Positions 47,085-56,665 are shown, counted from the stretch's first letter. The stretch: DNA of 64,000 nucleotides from Butyrivibrio sp. LB2008 (GCF_000621565.1 NZ_KK211308.1:218972-282971); one strand, 5' to 3'. Made by a program: numbers and translations. The notes: generated by a model from the sequence alone, not told the origin.

Positions 47085-48103
47085 TCACCTTTCTCTATCT
47101 CTGCGGCTTCTTTCTCGTAATCCTCAGCCTGCTCCTCATTGCCAAGCGCCTTATAACACTTCGCAAGGGCAAGCCTCGGGAATTCCTTGCTCTTCTTGAT
47201 ATCCAGTATGCTGGAACACTCATATGCCGCATTATAATACCAGACTATAGCTTCGTCATAGTCCTCTTTTCCGTAATAATAATCGCCAAGCTCACAGCAC
47301 ATCTCGCTGCACATCTCTGTCGCCGCATCCTTGAGCGAATACTTAAGAAGTGACTCCGCGTCATTCTCAAGAACCGCAATATGCGCAAGTACACAGCTCG
47401 CATCCTTGACTTCATCAACGCTTCTGGTGCTGTCTTTTACCGCTTCCGCAAAAAATCTCTTGGCTTTCAGGAAATCATCATCATCCCCGCCCATAAACAG
47501 CTCTCTTGCGTACATTCCGTGAAGTCTCTTCGAAATGCGCCTTCCGCTCTCCACAGCTCTTCTGAACGAAGCCAGATCGCGCTGCGCGTGGCTTTCTTTG
47601 GGCCTGTGTATTATCTCAACCTCGCTGTTGCAGATAACCGGCTCTATAACAACCTGCTCATGGATCGGATCTTCCCATCTAAAGCTCCTGACTCTCCTAA
47701 AGAGCTTTGGCCTTAGTTCCCTGTCATAATTATAGACCGTTCTAAATGACAACTGATTGCAATAATACATCTGAACAATATCTATATCAAGTTCCTCAAT
47801 ATCTTTTTTCAGCTGGATAAATCTCTGTCTGTTATCCTCATCCAGCTCCTCATCGGCATCCGCAGCATATATGTAGTCACAGGACGCAAGGGAAAAAGAA
47901 TAATTTCTCGCCTCACTGAAATCTCCCGTCCACTTAAAATCATATACTTTGGCACCAAACTCTCTGGCAATCTCTACCGTCTTATCCTCGGAGCCCGTAT
48001 CAACAACAATCATCTCGTCTACAATCCCCTGAAGACTCTTAAGACATCTGCCAAGATTTTCTTCTTCATTCTTAACTATCATGCAAAGACTGATTGTTAT
48101 CAT
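47081..48103 (-). CDS. Family 2 glycosyltransferase with C-terminal TPR-like helices
   Basis: 340 residues. The GT2 start is typical of the WaaE/SunS group: SLCMIVKNEEENLGRCL, EMIVVDTGSEDKT, YAADADEELD. Residues ~190-340 form helical repeats (AKRFFAEAVKDS, DYDEAIVWYYNAAYE, ALAKCYKALGNEEQAEDY). First gene of the CDP-sugar operon. The acceptor is unknown; SunS-like members glycosylate proteins, so either glycan or protein transfer is possible. A divergent promoter area separates it from the next gene. Confidence 0.87.
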   Translation of the reverse strand: MITISLCMIVKNEEENLGRCLKSLQGIVDEMIVVDTGSEDKTVEIAREFGAKVYDFKWTGDFSEARNYSFSLASCDYIYAADADEELDEDNRQRFIQLKKDIEELDIDIVQMYYCNQLSFRTVYNYDRELRPKLFRRVRSFRWEDPIHEQVVIEPVICNSEVEIIHRPKESHAQRDLASFRRAVESGRRISKRLHGMYARELFMGGDDDDFLKAKRFFAEAVKDSTRSVDEVKDASCVLAHIAVLENDAESLLKYSLKDAATEMCSEMCCELGDYYYGKEDYDEAIVWYYNAAYECSSILDIKKSKEFPRLALAKCYKALGNEEQAEDYEKEAAEIEKGE

Positions 48104-48191
48104 ATTCCCCCTCCACTTTTTACATATCTTGTAAAGCTCTTTTCTCCACTAAGTAATTTTACCTTAAAACAATATCTCTTTCTACATTTTA

Positions 48192-48220
48192 TTGCCCGCA
48201 AAAGTGTATTATTGTACAAT
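48192..48220 (+). promoter_or_regulatory. Promoter for the propeller-like lipoprotein
   Basis: TTGCCC (48192-48197), 17-base spacer, TACAAT (48215-48220); 34 bases later follow the ribosome binding site GGACGGAAAG and the ATG. The rest of the 151-base divergent spacer shows nothing else. Confidence 0.7.
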
Positions 48221-48254
48221 CGTTAGGTAATTACTTGATTGGACGGAAAGATAA

Positions 48255-49349
48255 ATGTTTCAAAAGATTTTTAATATAAAAAACGCTCTTATTATCAATT
48301 TAATAGTCATATTTGCGGGTGCTTGTTTCGGTTGTGCAAATTCCGAAGAATCCACTCAGGTCAACAGTCAGCAGGCTTTTAGCAAGCCGGTTCCTTATGA
48401 TACAAAAGATTACATAGAGGAATCATCACTTACAGATGCTGCAGAAAATCTTACCAAAGCAGCCTCAGAATATACACCTGTCAAAAACTTCGACTCAAGA
48501 CTCAGCGTCCCGACATATGTCACAAAGATCGCAGACACCTGGTTCATCGTTGACTGTTATCACAACAGGGTTATCTACTCCGATTCGCTGGACACTCCTT
48601 TAAATGAATGGGATATCATGACATCCGACGCCACAAGGCCGCATACAATCGCAAGTGACGGCAATGTCTATATGATAGATGACACCGACAACAACCGAAT
48701 TCTTATCTTTGAAAAGGTTGATGACAAGTTTATCCACACCCAGAGTTTTTATGACATCGGAATCCGTCCGCATTATACGGTATATGACCGCAACACAGAC
48801 ACCTTCTATGTTTGGAGCTCAATGACAGGAGAGCTTTTTTGCTTTAGAACGGACGCAAAGACTAACCGTGTCTATCTCACGGACAAAAGAGAAATCGAAT
48901 CCCTCGATGGCATCTATATACGCTCATTCTCTATAATTGACGGTGATATATATCTTGTTTCGGGAGTTTCTGACAAAGGTGTCGAGGCCACTGTCCTGCA
49001 ATGCGACCTTGAGACACTGGAAGCAAAAAATACATACAACGTCCCCGACGAGCTCGCGGGAATGGTTCAGATAACCAGGATTCAGGATTACTACTATATT
49101 TCCGTTTCAACAGATAAGACAGGAAATCAGGATGTTGCGACCATTGTACGCACAAAATCTCTTGAAAACCTTGCATCAGGCGACTATGAAGATATTTATT
49201 CGCAGTATTTCATGGGTGGAGGAACTCCTTACTACATTTCATCCGTTGATGACACGTATTTCCTCACCGAGCACCGTCTAAAAGACCATGCTGTCTGGTC
49301 TTTCAAAGTTGAAGATAATGAAATAACAGACGTAGAGCCGATCTTCTGA
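48255..49349 (+). CDS. Exported beta-propeller-like protein, probable lipoprotein
   Basis: 364 residues. A hydrophobic signal sequence (ALIINLIVIFAGACFGC) ends in cysteines, so lipid attachment at Cys-24 or Cys-27 is plausible but the lipobox is not standard. The mature part has repeats of the propeller type (WFIVDCYHNRVIYSDS, NVYMIDDTDNNRILIFEK, DTFYVWSSMTGELF), each ~45 residues: NHL-like blades. No enzyme motif. It is followed 85 bases later by the diguanylate cyclase. Function unknown; ligand or protein binding outside the cell is the obvious guess. Confidence 0.72.
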   Translation: MFQKIFNIKNALIINLIVIFAGACFGCANSEESTQVNSQQAFSKPVPYDTKDYIEESSLTDAAENLTKAASEYTPVKNFDSRLSVPTYVTKIADTWFIVDCYHNRVIYSDSLDTPLNEWDIMTSDATRPHTIASDGNVYMIDDTDNNRILIFEKVDDKFIHTQSFYDIGIRPHYTVYDRNTDTFYVWSSMTGELFCFRTDAKTNRVYLTDKREIESLDGIYIRSFSIIDGDIYLVSGVSDKGVEATVLQCDLETLEAKNTYNVPDELAGMVQITRIQDYYYISVSTDKTGNQDVATIVRTKSLENLASGDYEDIYSQYFMGGGTPYYISSVDDTYFLTEHRLKDHAVWSFKVEDNEITDVEPIF

Positions 49350-49434
49350 GTAAAGTATCAATTTTTATAAAAATTTAATTTTTTTCTTTATCTCTGAACA
49401 ATTTCCTAGTAAAATGTAATTAGGAGATACGAGA

Positions 49435-50517
49435 ATGAGAATATTCGCAAACGTCAAAACGTCAATCAATCGATACAAGGATTATCGCACTATGACCAAA
49501 GACGATTTAGCGGACTTCTATCAGTCAAAGTGCGACTACTACCAGGAGTATGTATGGGTATGCCTGGTAGTCGGAACTATACTTTCGGCATTTTATGTGG
49601 TTCCGGATTATCTGATCAACGGCACCATAATGCCCACACTCATACCGAGAATTTCGGTATTGGGTATCTTTGTGATGTTTCTTATAATCCTTCATTTTTA
49701 TAACAGCAGAATAGTCATATTGACCGCTGATTTTCTGCTTGTTCATTCACTTGTCATCGCAACGATATGGACAGTCTATTCTCTTGGTGTAAAAAAGCTT
49801 GCCGGAGAATTTTTCATCATAATGAATCTCATTTTCCTTATTGTAGGTTTTGTCGCGAGGGTAAGAGGAATCATTATTTCATATGCTTTTTTCATTCTGG
49901 AGATTATAATCTCTCACTTTATTATTCACTACGAAAACTTATCAACCATAATGATCCTAGCAGTTCCGTGCAGTCTTGCAGTTATCTTTTCACACTGCCT
50001 ATGGACGCTTGTTTATCTCGATCATTACAGACTTCAGCAAAAGCTTGAACTTGCGATGATCACTGATCCTCTCACTCAGGTTTACAACAGACATCTCCTG
50101 GAAAAAATAGTGACTAAAAATGCTCTCATAAATATGGAAGAGCCCATTGCAATAGCGATGCTGGACATCGATAATTTCAAAAAACTAAATGACGATCACG
50201 GTCACTACACGGGCGACCTTACTCTTCTCTACATGGGCCAGAAGCTCTCCAAAGAAACTCATTCTGACGACTATGTTATCCGCTTTGGCGGTGAGGAGTT
50301 TATCGTGATCTTTAGAAAATGCGACATTAACAACGCCTGTGCACGTATGGAGCAGTTCCGTCAGGACATCGAAAAAGCCGAGGACTCCCCGGTACCGTTC
50401 ACCATATCCGTCGGCGTCTCCAAGTACACAGGCGACTTCTCCAAGACCATCCAGAACGTCAACAATGCTCTCACCAAAGCCAAAAACTCCGGGCGCAACA
50501 GTGTGGTGGTGGTGTAG
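49435..50517 (+). CDS. Membrane diguanylate cyclase (GGDEF)
   Basis: 360 residues. Six membrane helices (~38-200) of a sensor-like unit, a short linker (LVYLDHYRLQQKLELAMITDPLT), then a GGDEF domain: LTQVYNRHLLEK, IAMLDIDNFKKLNDDHGH, and RFGGEEFIVIF, the active GGEEF form near residue 286. The RxxD inhibitory site usually found five residues before GGEEF is absent. It should make c-di-GMP. AGGAGATACG precedes the ATG. The signal sensed by the membrane part is unknown. Confidence 0.9.
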   Translation: MRIFANVKTSINRYKDYRTMTKDDLADFYQSKCDYYQEYVWVCLVVGTILSAFYVVPDYLINGTIMPTLIPRISVLGIFVMFLIILHFYNSRIVILTADFLLVHSLVIATIWTVYSLGVKKLAGEFFIIMNLIFLIVGFVARVRGIIISYAFFILEIIISHFIIHYENLSTIMILAVPCSLAVIFSHCLWTLVYLDHYRLQQKLELAMITDPLTQVYNRHLLEKIVTKNALINMEEPIAIAMLDIDNFKKLNDDHGHYTGDLTLLYMGQKLSKETHSDDYVIRFGGEEFIVIFRKCDINNACARMEQFRQDIEKAEDSPVPFTISVGVSKYTGDFSKTIQNVNNALTKAKNSGRNSVVVV

Positions 50518-50548
50518 TGTGTAAGCGGTAGGTTGTGGATGGGGGACG

Positions 50549-50709
50549 TAATCGAAAGGGCAGAGGTATATTATATTTGCTCAGATTGTGCTAAGCACTC
50601 CAATGAGCCCCAAAAGCAGTAATCGTTCGTGCATAGGCACTCACGATTACTTGGGCTCATTTACGTAGCACAAATTCGCAAATATAATATACCTCTGCCC
50701 TTTCGATTA
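50549..50709. repeat. Very long hairpin element 1 (161 nt)
   Basis: A perfect 32-bp outer stem (50549-50580 with 50678-50709, beginning TAATCGAAAGGGCAGAGG) continues inward with AATGAGCCC/GGGCTCATT and ends in an apical AGTAATCG/CGATTACT stem. It lies between the convergent GGDEF and prfB genes. No T-run flanks it, so it is not an ordinary terminator; it could be a bidirectional terminator, a stable RNA or a mobile-element relic. The remaining gap 50710-50886 has no supported feature. Confidence 0.85.
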
Positions 50710-50886
50710 CTGACTACGCATACCCACAATACAACAAGCTACATACATCGTCACGCACCCAGCCAAGCATACATTTCTCAGCTCGGATTAAGATACATTT
50801 TCGCATCACTTATGCAGTATCAATAGAAACATCCGGGCGGAGGGAGACGCGAATGCTGCAAGCCATTCGCCCCTTCTACAACGTAA

Positions 50887-51019
50887 AAAATCATAGTATA
50901 TAAGAGTTGAATGGGCCTCTGAGCTCGTCGGTACTTATGCCACGTCTTTTGTGGCATTAGTACCGCTACGAAGCGAGGGGAGCGAAAGCGTCCCTGAAAC
51001 TCTTATATACTATGATTTT
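50887..51019. repeat. Very long hairpin element 2 (133 nt)
   Basis: A perfect 22-bp outer stem (50887-50908 with 50998-51019, AAAATCATAGTATATAAGAG in part) and an inner stem GGTACTTATGCCAC/GTGGCATTAGTACC (50930-50964, 13 of 14). Its sequence is unrelated to element 1. On the minus strand it lies just behind the prfB stop, with AAAA/TTTT at the ends of the stem, so terminator function for prfB is plausible. Confidence 0.85.
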
Positions 51020-51042
51020 GTATTCTATAGATGTGTAAATTC

Positions 51043-52185
51043 TTACTCCTCAGATGTATCCCCCACAGGCTTTCCGCCGGTTGCGAGCCACTTGAGGTAG
51101 GCGTTGATGAAAGGATCGAGTTCGCCGTCGAGTACGCCGTCGGCGTTTGATGCCTTAAAGCCTGTACGTGTGTCATTTACCATTGTGTAAGGCTGAAGGA
51201 CATATGAACGGATCTGGCTGCCCCATGCATTGTCTTTTACCTCTCCGCGGATTCCGTCAAGCTTGGCCTGATTCTCTTCCTGCTTCATGATAAAGAGCTT
51301 TGCTTTCAGCATCTGCATAGCCTTGTCCTTGTTCTGGAACTGTGAACGCTCATTCTGGCAGGCAACTACAACGCCTGTAGGAATGTGAGTGATACGAACA
51401 GCTGATGATGTCTTGTTGATATGCTGACCGCCGGCACCACTAGAACGATATGTATCGATCCTGAGGTCATCGGGATTGATCTCGATATCAACATCTTCCT
51501 CAATATCAGGCATTACATCGCATGATACGAAAGAAGTCTGTCTCTTAGCCTGTGCATTGAAAGGACTGATACGAACAAGTCTGTGAACACCGTGCTCGGA
51601 CTTGAGAAGTCCGTAAGCATTTGTTCCTGAGATTTGGAAAGTAACAGACTTTATGCCTGCTTCGTCACCATCAAGAAGGTCAAGCACTTCTGTTGTGAAT
51701 CCTTTTCTCTCAGCCCATCTTGTGTACATACGATAGAGCATGCTTGCCCAGTCGCAAGCCTCTGTTCCGCCTGCACCGGCATTTAATCTGAGAATTACAT
51801 CATATTTGTCATAAGGCTGATTGAGAAGATTGCTGATCCTGATGTTCTCAAGAGTTGTCTCAAAATCATCAAGCTCCGCTCTTATCTCTGCAGCCATGTC
51901 ATCATCATCGACACCTTCTGCATTCTGCATGTCAATAAGATCGATTATATCTCCGTACTGATTGTTAAGCTTCTCGATTCCTTCAACAAGATCCTGCATG
52001 TTCTTAAGATCTTTGGTCTTCTTGTTTGCCTTCTCGGCATCATCCCAAAATCCGGGCTCTTCCATTTCACGGCTGAGCTCTTCTATAATCTTCTTCTTGG
52101 TATTCAGATCAAGAGACGCCGTAACCTCATCAAGAGTGCCTCTCAAGTTCTGAATTTCTATTTTCATTTGATCAAGTACTACCAT
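51043..52185 (-). CDS. prfB: Peptide chain release factor 2 (no programmed frameshift)
   Basis: 380 residues. The stop-codon-reading tripeptide SPF (RISPFN), and GGQ (SGAGGQHIN) for peptidyl-tRNA hydrolysis are intact, identifying RF2, which reads UGA and UAA. At the place where most prfB genes have a CTTTGAC frameshift (after ~25 codons), the gene reads TCT CTT GAT CTG in one open frame, so no frameshift is needed. AGAGGAG precedes the ATG. Downstream of secA by 86 bases, a common Firmicute pairing. Confidence 0.97.
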   Translation of the reverse strand: MVVLDQMKIEIQNLRGTLDEVTASLDLNTKKKIIEELSREMEEPGFWDDAEKANKKTKDLKNMQDLVEGIEKLNNQYGDIIDLIDMQNAEGVDDDDMAAEIRAELDDFETTLENIRISNLLNQPYDKYDVILRLNAGAGGTEACDWASMLYRMYTRWAERKGFTTEVLDLLDGDEAGIKSVTFQISGTNAYGLLKSEHGVHRLVRISPFNAQAKRQTSFVSCDVMPDIEEDVDIEINPDDLRIDTYRSSGAGGQHINKTSSAVRITHIPTGVVVACQNERSQFQNKDKAMQMLKAKLFIMKQEENQAKLDGIRGEVKDNAWGSQIRSYVLQPYTMVNDTRTGFKASNADGVLDGELDPFINAYLKWLATGGKPVGDTSEE

Positions 52186-52229
52186 TATGTTCTCCTCTTT
52201 TCGCGATACGTAATATTTCTTTTTTGAAA

Positions 52230-52251
52230 AAATACTGCTATGTCAGTATTT
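52230..52251 (-). terminator. Hairpin between secA and prfB
   Basis: Stem AATACTG/CAGTATT with a short loop, followed on the minus strand by TTTTTTC. An outer GCGATACG/CGTATCGC pair (52203-52271) encloses it. Confidence 0.75.
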
Positions 52252-52271
52252 CTTTAGCCAAACCGTATCGC

Positions 52272-54836
52272 TCATACCCTGCCGCAGCAATTCTTATATT
52301 TCTTGCCACTTCCGCAAGGGCAGGGATCATTAGGATAAACCTTGGCTTCAACTCTCTTAACTGGAGCCTTCTGTGCCGTATCGTCCTTGTTTGTTCCTGT
52401 AACCTTGGCAACCTGCTCACGCTCTACCTTCTCTTCGATATGAACATGGAAAAGAAGTCTCACTGCATCTTCCTTGATTCCCTTTGTCATATCATCGAAC
52501 ATCTCATAACCGGCAAGCTTATACTCGAGCTTGGGATCCCTCTGTCCGTATGCCTGAAGACCGATACCCTGACGAAGCTGATCCATATCGTCAATGTGAT
52601 CCATCCACTTTCTGTCGATTACTTTCAAAAGAATAACTCGCTCAATCTCTCTGATTGTCTCAGGCTCAGGGAACTCAGCCTCTTTTGCCTCATAGAGCTT
52701 AACAGCTTCTTCTTTGAGCTGCTGAATAAGTCCTGACTTTGTGAGATTGTCTATACGTCCTCTGTTGATCTTCTTAAGAGGAATTGTAGGAAGCAAGAGC
52801 TCATTAAGCTCGGTAAGATTCCAATTATCTGCATTGGTCTCTTCACCTACAACAGTCTCTACAGATGACTCAACAATATCAGTGATCATCTTGTAAATAG
52901 AATCCCTCATGGATTCTCCGTTAAGAACTTTCTTACGCTCAGCATAAATAATCTCTCTCTGCTCATTGTTTACCTGATCGTACTCGAGAAGGTTCTTTCT
53001 GATTCCGTAGTTGTTGGACTCAATCTTCTTCTGTGCGGTCTCAATTGCCTTAGAAAGTGATGAATGCTCAATTTCCTGTCCCTCAGGAATTCTGAGCGCA
53101 TTAAACATTGCAATAAGTCTCTCCGATCCAAAGAGTCTCATAAGATTATCTTCAAGTGAAAGATAGAATCTTGATTCACCGGGATCTCCCTGACGACCAG
53201 AACGTCCACGAAGCTGATTGTCGATACGTCTGCTCTCGTGTCTCTCAGTTCCGATTATCTTAAGTCCGCCGGCTTCCTTTGCTTCCTCGTCAAGCTTAAT
53301 ATCGGTACCACGACCTGCCATGTTTGTGGCAATTGTAACAGCACCGTGCTTACCTGCCTCTGCAACGATCTCAGCTTCCATCTCATGGAACTTGGCATTA
53401 AGTACCTGATGAGGAATACCTCTCTTTTTGAGGAGCTTACTGAGTTCTTCCGAAGCCTCGATTGTGATCGTACCTACAAGAACAGGCTGTCCCTTCTTGT
53501 GTGCTTCTTCTACGGAATCACAGATAGCCTTAAGTTTCTCTTTCTTGGTCTTGTACATAGCATCCTGAAGGTCTTTACGGATAACAGGTGCGTTTGTAGG
53601 GATCTCTATAACGTCCATTCCGTAGATATCACGGAATTCTCTTTCTTCTGTAAGAGCAGTACCTGTCATACCACACTTTTTCTCAAACTTGTTAAAGAAG
53701 TTCTGGAATGTGATGGTTGCAAGTGTCTTAGACTCTCTCTTAACTTTAACATGCTCTTTTGCTTCTATAGCCTGGTGAAGTCCGTCTGAATAACGACGTC
53801 CGGGCATAACACGACCTGTAAACTCATCAACGATAAGAACTTCGTCGTTCTGAACAATGTAGTCGTGATCTCTCTGCATAAGGTTATTTGCTCTGAGAGC
53901 AAGAATAATATTGTGCTGGATCTCAAGATTCTCGGGATCAGCAAGATTCTCTATGTGGAAGAATTTCTCAACTTTAGCAACACCCTGCTCAGTGAGGTTA
54001 ACAATCTTATCCTTCTCATTTACGATGAAGTCACCTGTCTCTTCTCTCTCAATACCCATAATGGCATCCATCTTGGAGAGCTCTTCCATGTCTTCACCTC
54101 TTGTCATCTGCTTGGCAAGAATGTCACATGCTTCATAGAGCTTTGTAGACTTATCAGACTGGCCTGAAATAATAAGAGGTGTTCTTGCTTCGTCGATAAG
54201 GATTGAGTCAATCTCATCGATGATCGCGTAGTTAAGTCCGCGAAGAACGCACTGTTCCTTATAAATAGCCATATTGTCACGAAGATAATCGAAACCGAGC
54301 TCATTGTTTGTAACATATGTAATATCACAAGCATAAGCAGCTCTTCTCTCCTCAGAGTTCATGCTGTTAAGTACAACACCAACCGTAAGTCCGAGGAATT
54401 CATGAATCTTACCCATCCACTCAGCATCACGCTTTGCAAGGTAATCGTTTACGGTAACGACATTTACACCCTTACCTTCAAGTGCATCAAGATATGAAGG
54501 AAGTGTAGCAACAAGTGTCTTACCTTCACCGGTTCTCATCTCTGCAATTCGTCCCTGATGCAATATAACACCACCGATAAGCTGTACTCTGAAGTGTTCC
54601 ATTCCAAGCACACGCTTTCCTGCCTCACGGACAACCGCGTATGCCTCAGGCATGATATCATCAAGTGTTTCTCCGTCTGCAAGTCTCTTCTTAAACTCTT
54701 CGGTCTTGCCCCTAAGTTCCTCATCTGACAGAGCCTGCATTATAGGTCTCATAGCTTCTATTGAGTCAACCGTACTACGGATTCTCTTAAGCTCCCTCTC
54801 ACTGTGTGTTCCTATTATTTTGTTAATAATACTCAT
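52272..54836 (-). CDS. secA: Preprotein translocase ATPase SecA
   Basis: 854 residues, full length. Walker [13 protein letters not shown]-type Walker B ([16 protein letters not shown]), [26 protein letters not shown] and the C-terminal zinc/SecB-type tail [16 protein letters not shown] are all present. It drives Sec-dependent export with SecYEG. Clear from its first residues ([17 protein letters not shown]). It precedes prfB in the same direction. Confidence 0.99.
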   Translation of the reverse strand: MSIINKIIGTHSERELKRIRSTVDSIEAMRPIMQALSDEELRGKTEEFKKRLADGETLDDIMPEAYAVVREAGKRVLGMEHFRVQLIGGVILHQGRIAEMRTGEGKTLVATLPSYLDALEGKGVNVVTVNDYLAKRDAEWMGKIHEFLGLTVGVVLNSMNSEERRAAYACDITYVTNNELGFDYLRDNMAIYKEQCVLRGLNYAIIDEIDSILIDEARTPLIISGQSDKSTKLYEACDILAKQMTRGEDMEELSKMDAIMGIEREETGDFIVNEKDKIVNLTEQGVAKVEKFFHIENLADPENLEIQHNIILALRANNLMQRDHDYIVQNDEVLIVDEFTGRVMPGRRYSDGLHQAIEAKEHVKVKRESKTLATITFQNFFNKFEKKCGMTGTALTEEREFRDIYGMDVIEIPTNAPVIRKDLQDAMYKTKKEKLKAICDSVEEAHKKGQPVLVGTITIEASEELSKLLKKRGIPHQVLNAKFHEMEAEIVAEAGKHGAVTIATNMAGRGTDIKLDEEAKEAGGLKIIGTERHESRRIDNQLRGRSGRQGDPGESRFYLSLEDNLMRLFGSERLIAMFNALRIPEGQEIEHSSLSKAIETAQKKIESNNYGIRKNLLEYDQVNNEQREIIYAERKKVLNGESMRDSIYKMITDIVESSVETVVGEETNADNWNLTELNELLLPTIPLKKINRGRIDNLTKSGLIQQLKEEAVKLYEAKEAEFPEPETIREIERVILLKVIDRKWMDHIDDMDQLRQGIGLQAYGQRDPKLEYKLAGYEMFDDMTKGIKEDAVRLLFHVHIEEKVEREQVAKVTGTNKDDTAQKAPVKRVEAKVYPNDPCPCGSGKKYKNCCGRV

Positions 54837-54955
54837 CTTTATTTCTCCCTAAAAAAGGGTATAATGTCCCTTTATTTTAGCAAAAGTCCGTTGTACATTG
54901 TAACAGATTTGCATAAACTATTCAACTTTCTACTTTATATAAGGTAGTCTGTGTT

Positions 54956-55149
54956 TTTTGCTATCGGTTCCAAACTTCGAAAATGCTTGTGTTCGGCTGC
55001 GCGGTGATTTTCATAATTCCACCAAAGCCGGAAATGCTTCCTTTCGACGTTGCTCAGAGAAGTCAGCATTTCCGGCTTTGGTGAAATTTGAAAATCATCC
55101 TGCTCGTCCGAGAACTGCGCATTTCCGAAGTTTGGAACCGATAGCAAAA
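54956..55149. repeat. Very long hairpin element 3 (194 nt)
   Basis: Outer arms TTTTGCTATCGGTTCCAAAC and GTTTGGAACCGATAGCAAAA (54956-54986 with 55119-55149, ~28 of 31 paired), inner arms around CCACCAAAGCCGGAAATGCT (55006-55038 with 55065-55096). It lies between an unknown gene and secA. The two 70-codon ORFs read across it on both strands are by-products of the symmetry. Confidence 0.85.
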
Positions 55150-55218
55150 TTCTACGGAAACCTTAAAAACATATAGAAACTTGAATGCGTTTATTTCCCT
55201 TAATATATATTTGATATG

Positions 55219-55746
55219 TCATGAAAAAATATTTCTTATTGTATCAAATATATTATTTGATTTATCGGATATGATGCTTGATATTTCGTCAGTATGTGTT
55301 TGGGACGGAGCTTTTGGGGAGGAAGGTGATGCTTTGGGAGTGTCGATTTTTTCTACGCTTCTGTCCTGGGCTTTTTTGGCGAGGTCCATTTGGTAGAAGG
55401 GGTCGGTTAGTTTGATATTATTGTCCATAATCTGCTCAGGCGAATACTTTTTCAGTCTTTCGTTGAATCTGCGATCAGACATAATGCCTTCATAATGTTC
55501 TTTCAAGCGTCTGTACAACTCGGCAACAGCGCGGTCTTCGTCTTTGAAAATATTCTTCTCGCTATATGCACCACCTGATGGCATTCCGAAATATACAACA
55601 TATTCTCCTGTTTTTTTCTCTTTATATATCCCACATTGAGGACATGCTTCGCCATGAAACATGACAGGTACCGTAACTTCGATATGATCACAGCACTCTC
55701 TTAATTCTTCTATTGTTTTGGGTACTTTTTCTTCTTTAATATCCAT
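55219..55746 (-). CDS. Hypothetical protein with CxxC motif (175 aa)
   Basis: Starts MDIKEEKVPKTIEELREC after GAAGGTAG. HGEACPQCGIYKEKK gives one CxxC pair; YVVYFGMPSGG and RAVAELYRRLKEHYE are the other distinct parts, then a Ser/Pro-rich, probably disordered stretch (KASPSSPKAPSQTH) and a short C-terminal helix. No membrane segment. No family recognised. It has its own terminator-defined unit between the lipoprotein gene and secA. Confidence 0.68.
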   Translation of the reverse strand: MDIKEEKVPKTIEELRECCDHIEVTVPVMFHGEACPQCGIYKEKKTGEYVVYFGMPSGGAYSEKNIFKDEDRAVAELYRRLKEHYEGIMSDRRFNERLKKYSPEQIMDNNIKLTDPFYQMDLAKKAQDRSVEKIDTPKASPSSPKAPSQTHTDEISSIISDKSNNIFDTIRNIFS

Positions 55747-55782
55747 TTTTCTACCTTCTCATAAAAAACTATTCAACAAAAA

Positions 55783-55807
55783 GCAGCTATAGAAAATCCA
55801 TAGCTGC
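55783..55807 (-). terminator. Intrinsic terminator of the ABC-transport operon
   Basis: Stem GCAGCTAT/ATAGCTGC with a nine-base loop, followed on the minus strand by TTTTTG. It lies after the lipoprotein gene, the last of the operon, and before the CxxC protein. Confidence 0.88.
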
Positions 55808-55890
55808 AAAATATTTTATGATTATTTGATTTTGGACTATTATAACCGTTGTCCTTCGGGTGTGCAATATTAACGATCAACTTCTTAGAA

Positions 55891-56526
55891 TTATCCGCGG
55901 AAATCCGGATTGCTGTACACAATGCTTGTCACCTTACCATTTTCTATATTAAAGCTCATATTGAAGCCTTCGCATGAGAATATTTCCAATTCTCCGTTGT
56001 CAAACTTATCAATTTCATACGGATCTCCATAAGCAGCCCTTACATCTTCCATCTTACTTCCAATGGTTATTCCCTTTTCAGTCTTAAATCCGCTACCTGT
56101 AACCGCCATTAGATCAATAGTTGTTTTTTCTCCGTTAACTGATGTTGCTATAGTCAGCCCAAGGCCATCTGCGTCCTTATCAAAATCATAACTATTTCCG
56201 GCATCGCCGCTGTTGTCAGCCTCATCGACTGTCTTGGCAACGGACTTTATTCCCTCCACAACAGTATTGGCATCATCTGTAAAAGAAAATGTCTTTCCAT
56301 TATACTCAAAAGTCGGTTCTGCTTTTGTCATAAACACTTCCGGCAAAGGATCATTTTCTGTTGATATATCCGCATCTTCAGTATTTGCACTACTTTCTGT
56401 TGTCTGCTCTGCGGTTGTTTCAGGTGTAGTTTCTGTTGTAGTTTCGGAAGTGCTGCTTCCGCATCCCATAAGTGCGAGCATCATTGCAGATGCCATCATA
56501 ATTGCTGCTAAACTTCTTTTTTTCAT
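55891..56526 (-). CDS. Lipoprotein, last gene of the transport operon
   Basis: 211 residues from MKKRSLAAIMMASAMMLA at 56526 (GAGGGAAGAG upstream). Type II signal with lipobox LMGC, then a Thr/Glu-rich linker (TSETTTETTPETTAEQTTES) and a folded domain from EYNGKTFSFTDD to the end, with ITIGSKMEDVRAAYGDPYEID. The SKM-DV-AAYG-P phrase occurs in small extracytoplasmic lipoproteins, which it resembles. No function assigned. It follows the LolD-like ATPase by 139 bases, so cotranscription is likely but not proven. Confidence 0.75.
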   Translation of the reverse strand: MKKRSLAAIMMASAMMLALMGCGSSTSETTTETTPETTAEQTTESSANTEDADISTENDPLPEVFMTKAEPTFEYNGKTFSFTDDANTVVEGIKSVAKTVDEADNSGDAGNSYDFDKDADGLGLTIATSVNGEKTTIDLMAVTGSGFKTEKGITIGSKMEDVRAAYGDPYEIDKFDNGELEIFSCEGFNMSFNIENGKVTSIVYSNPDFRG

Positions 56527-56665
56527 TACTCTTCCCTCGCTAAAAATGTATTTTTTCACTGCTGGTACCTCTTTATTTGTAGCTGTACCAATCGTCTTAA
56601 TACACTTATACAGCATCAGTCTTTTTCTGTCAACCCGCAATCTTATTTTTTATTATCTTTTTTAT

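Noticed and set aside
54935..55176. Two overlapping ORFs of ~70 codons on opposite strands
   Set aside because: Both are created by the inverted repeat 54956-55149, which explains their similar starts (MLSVPNF on each strand).
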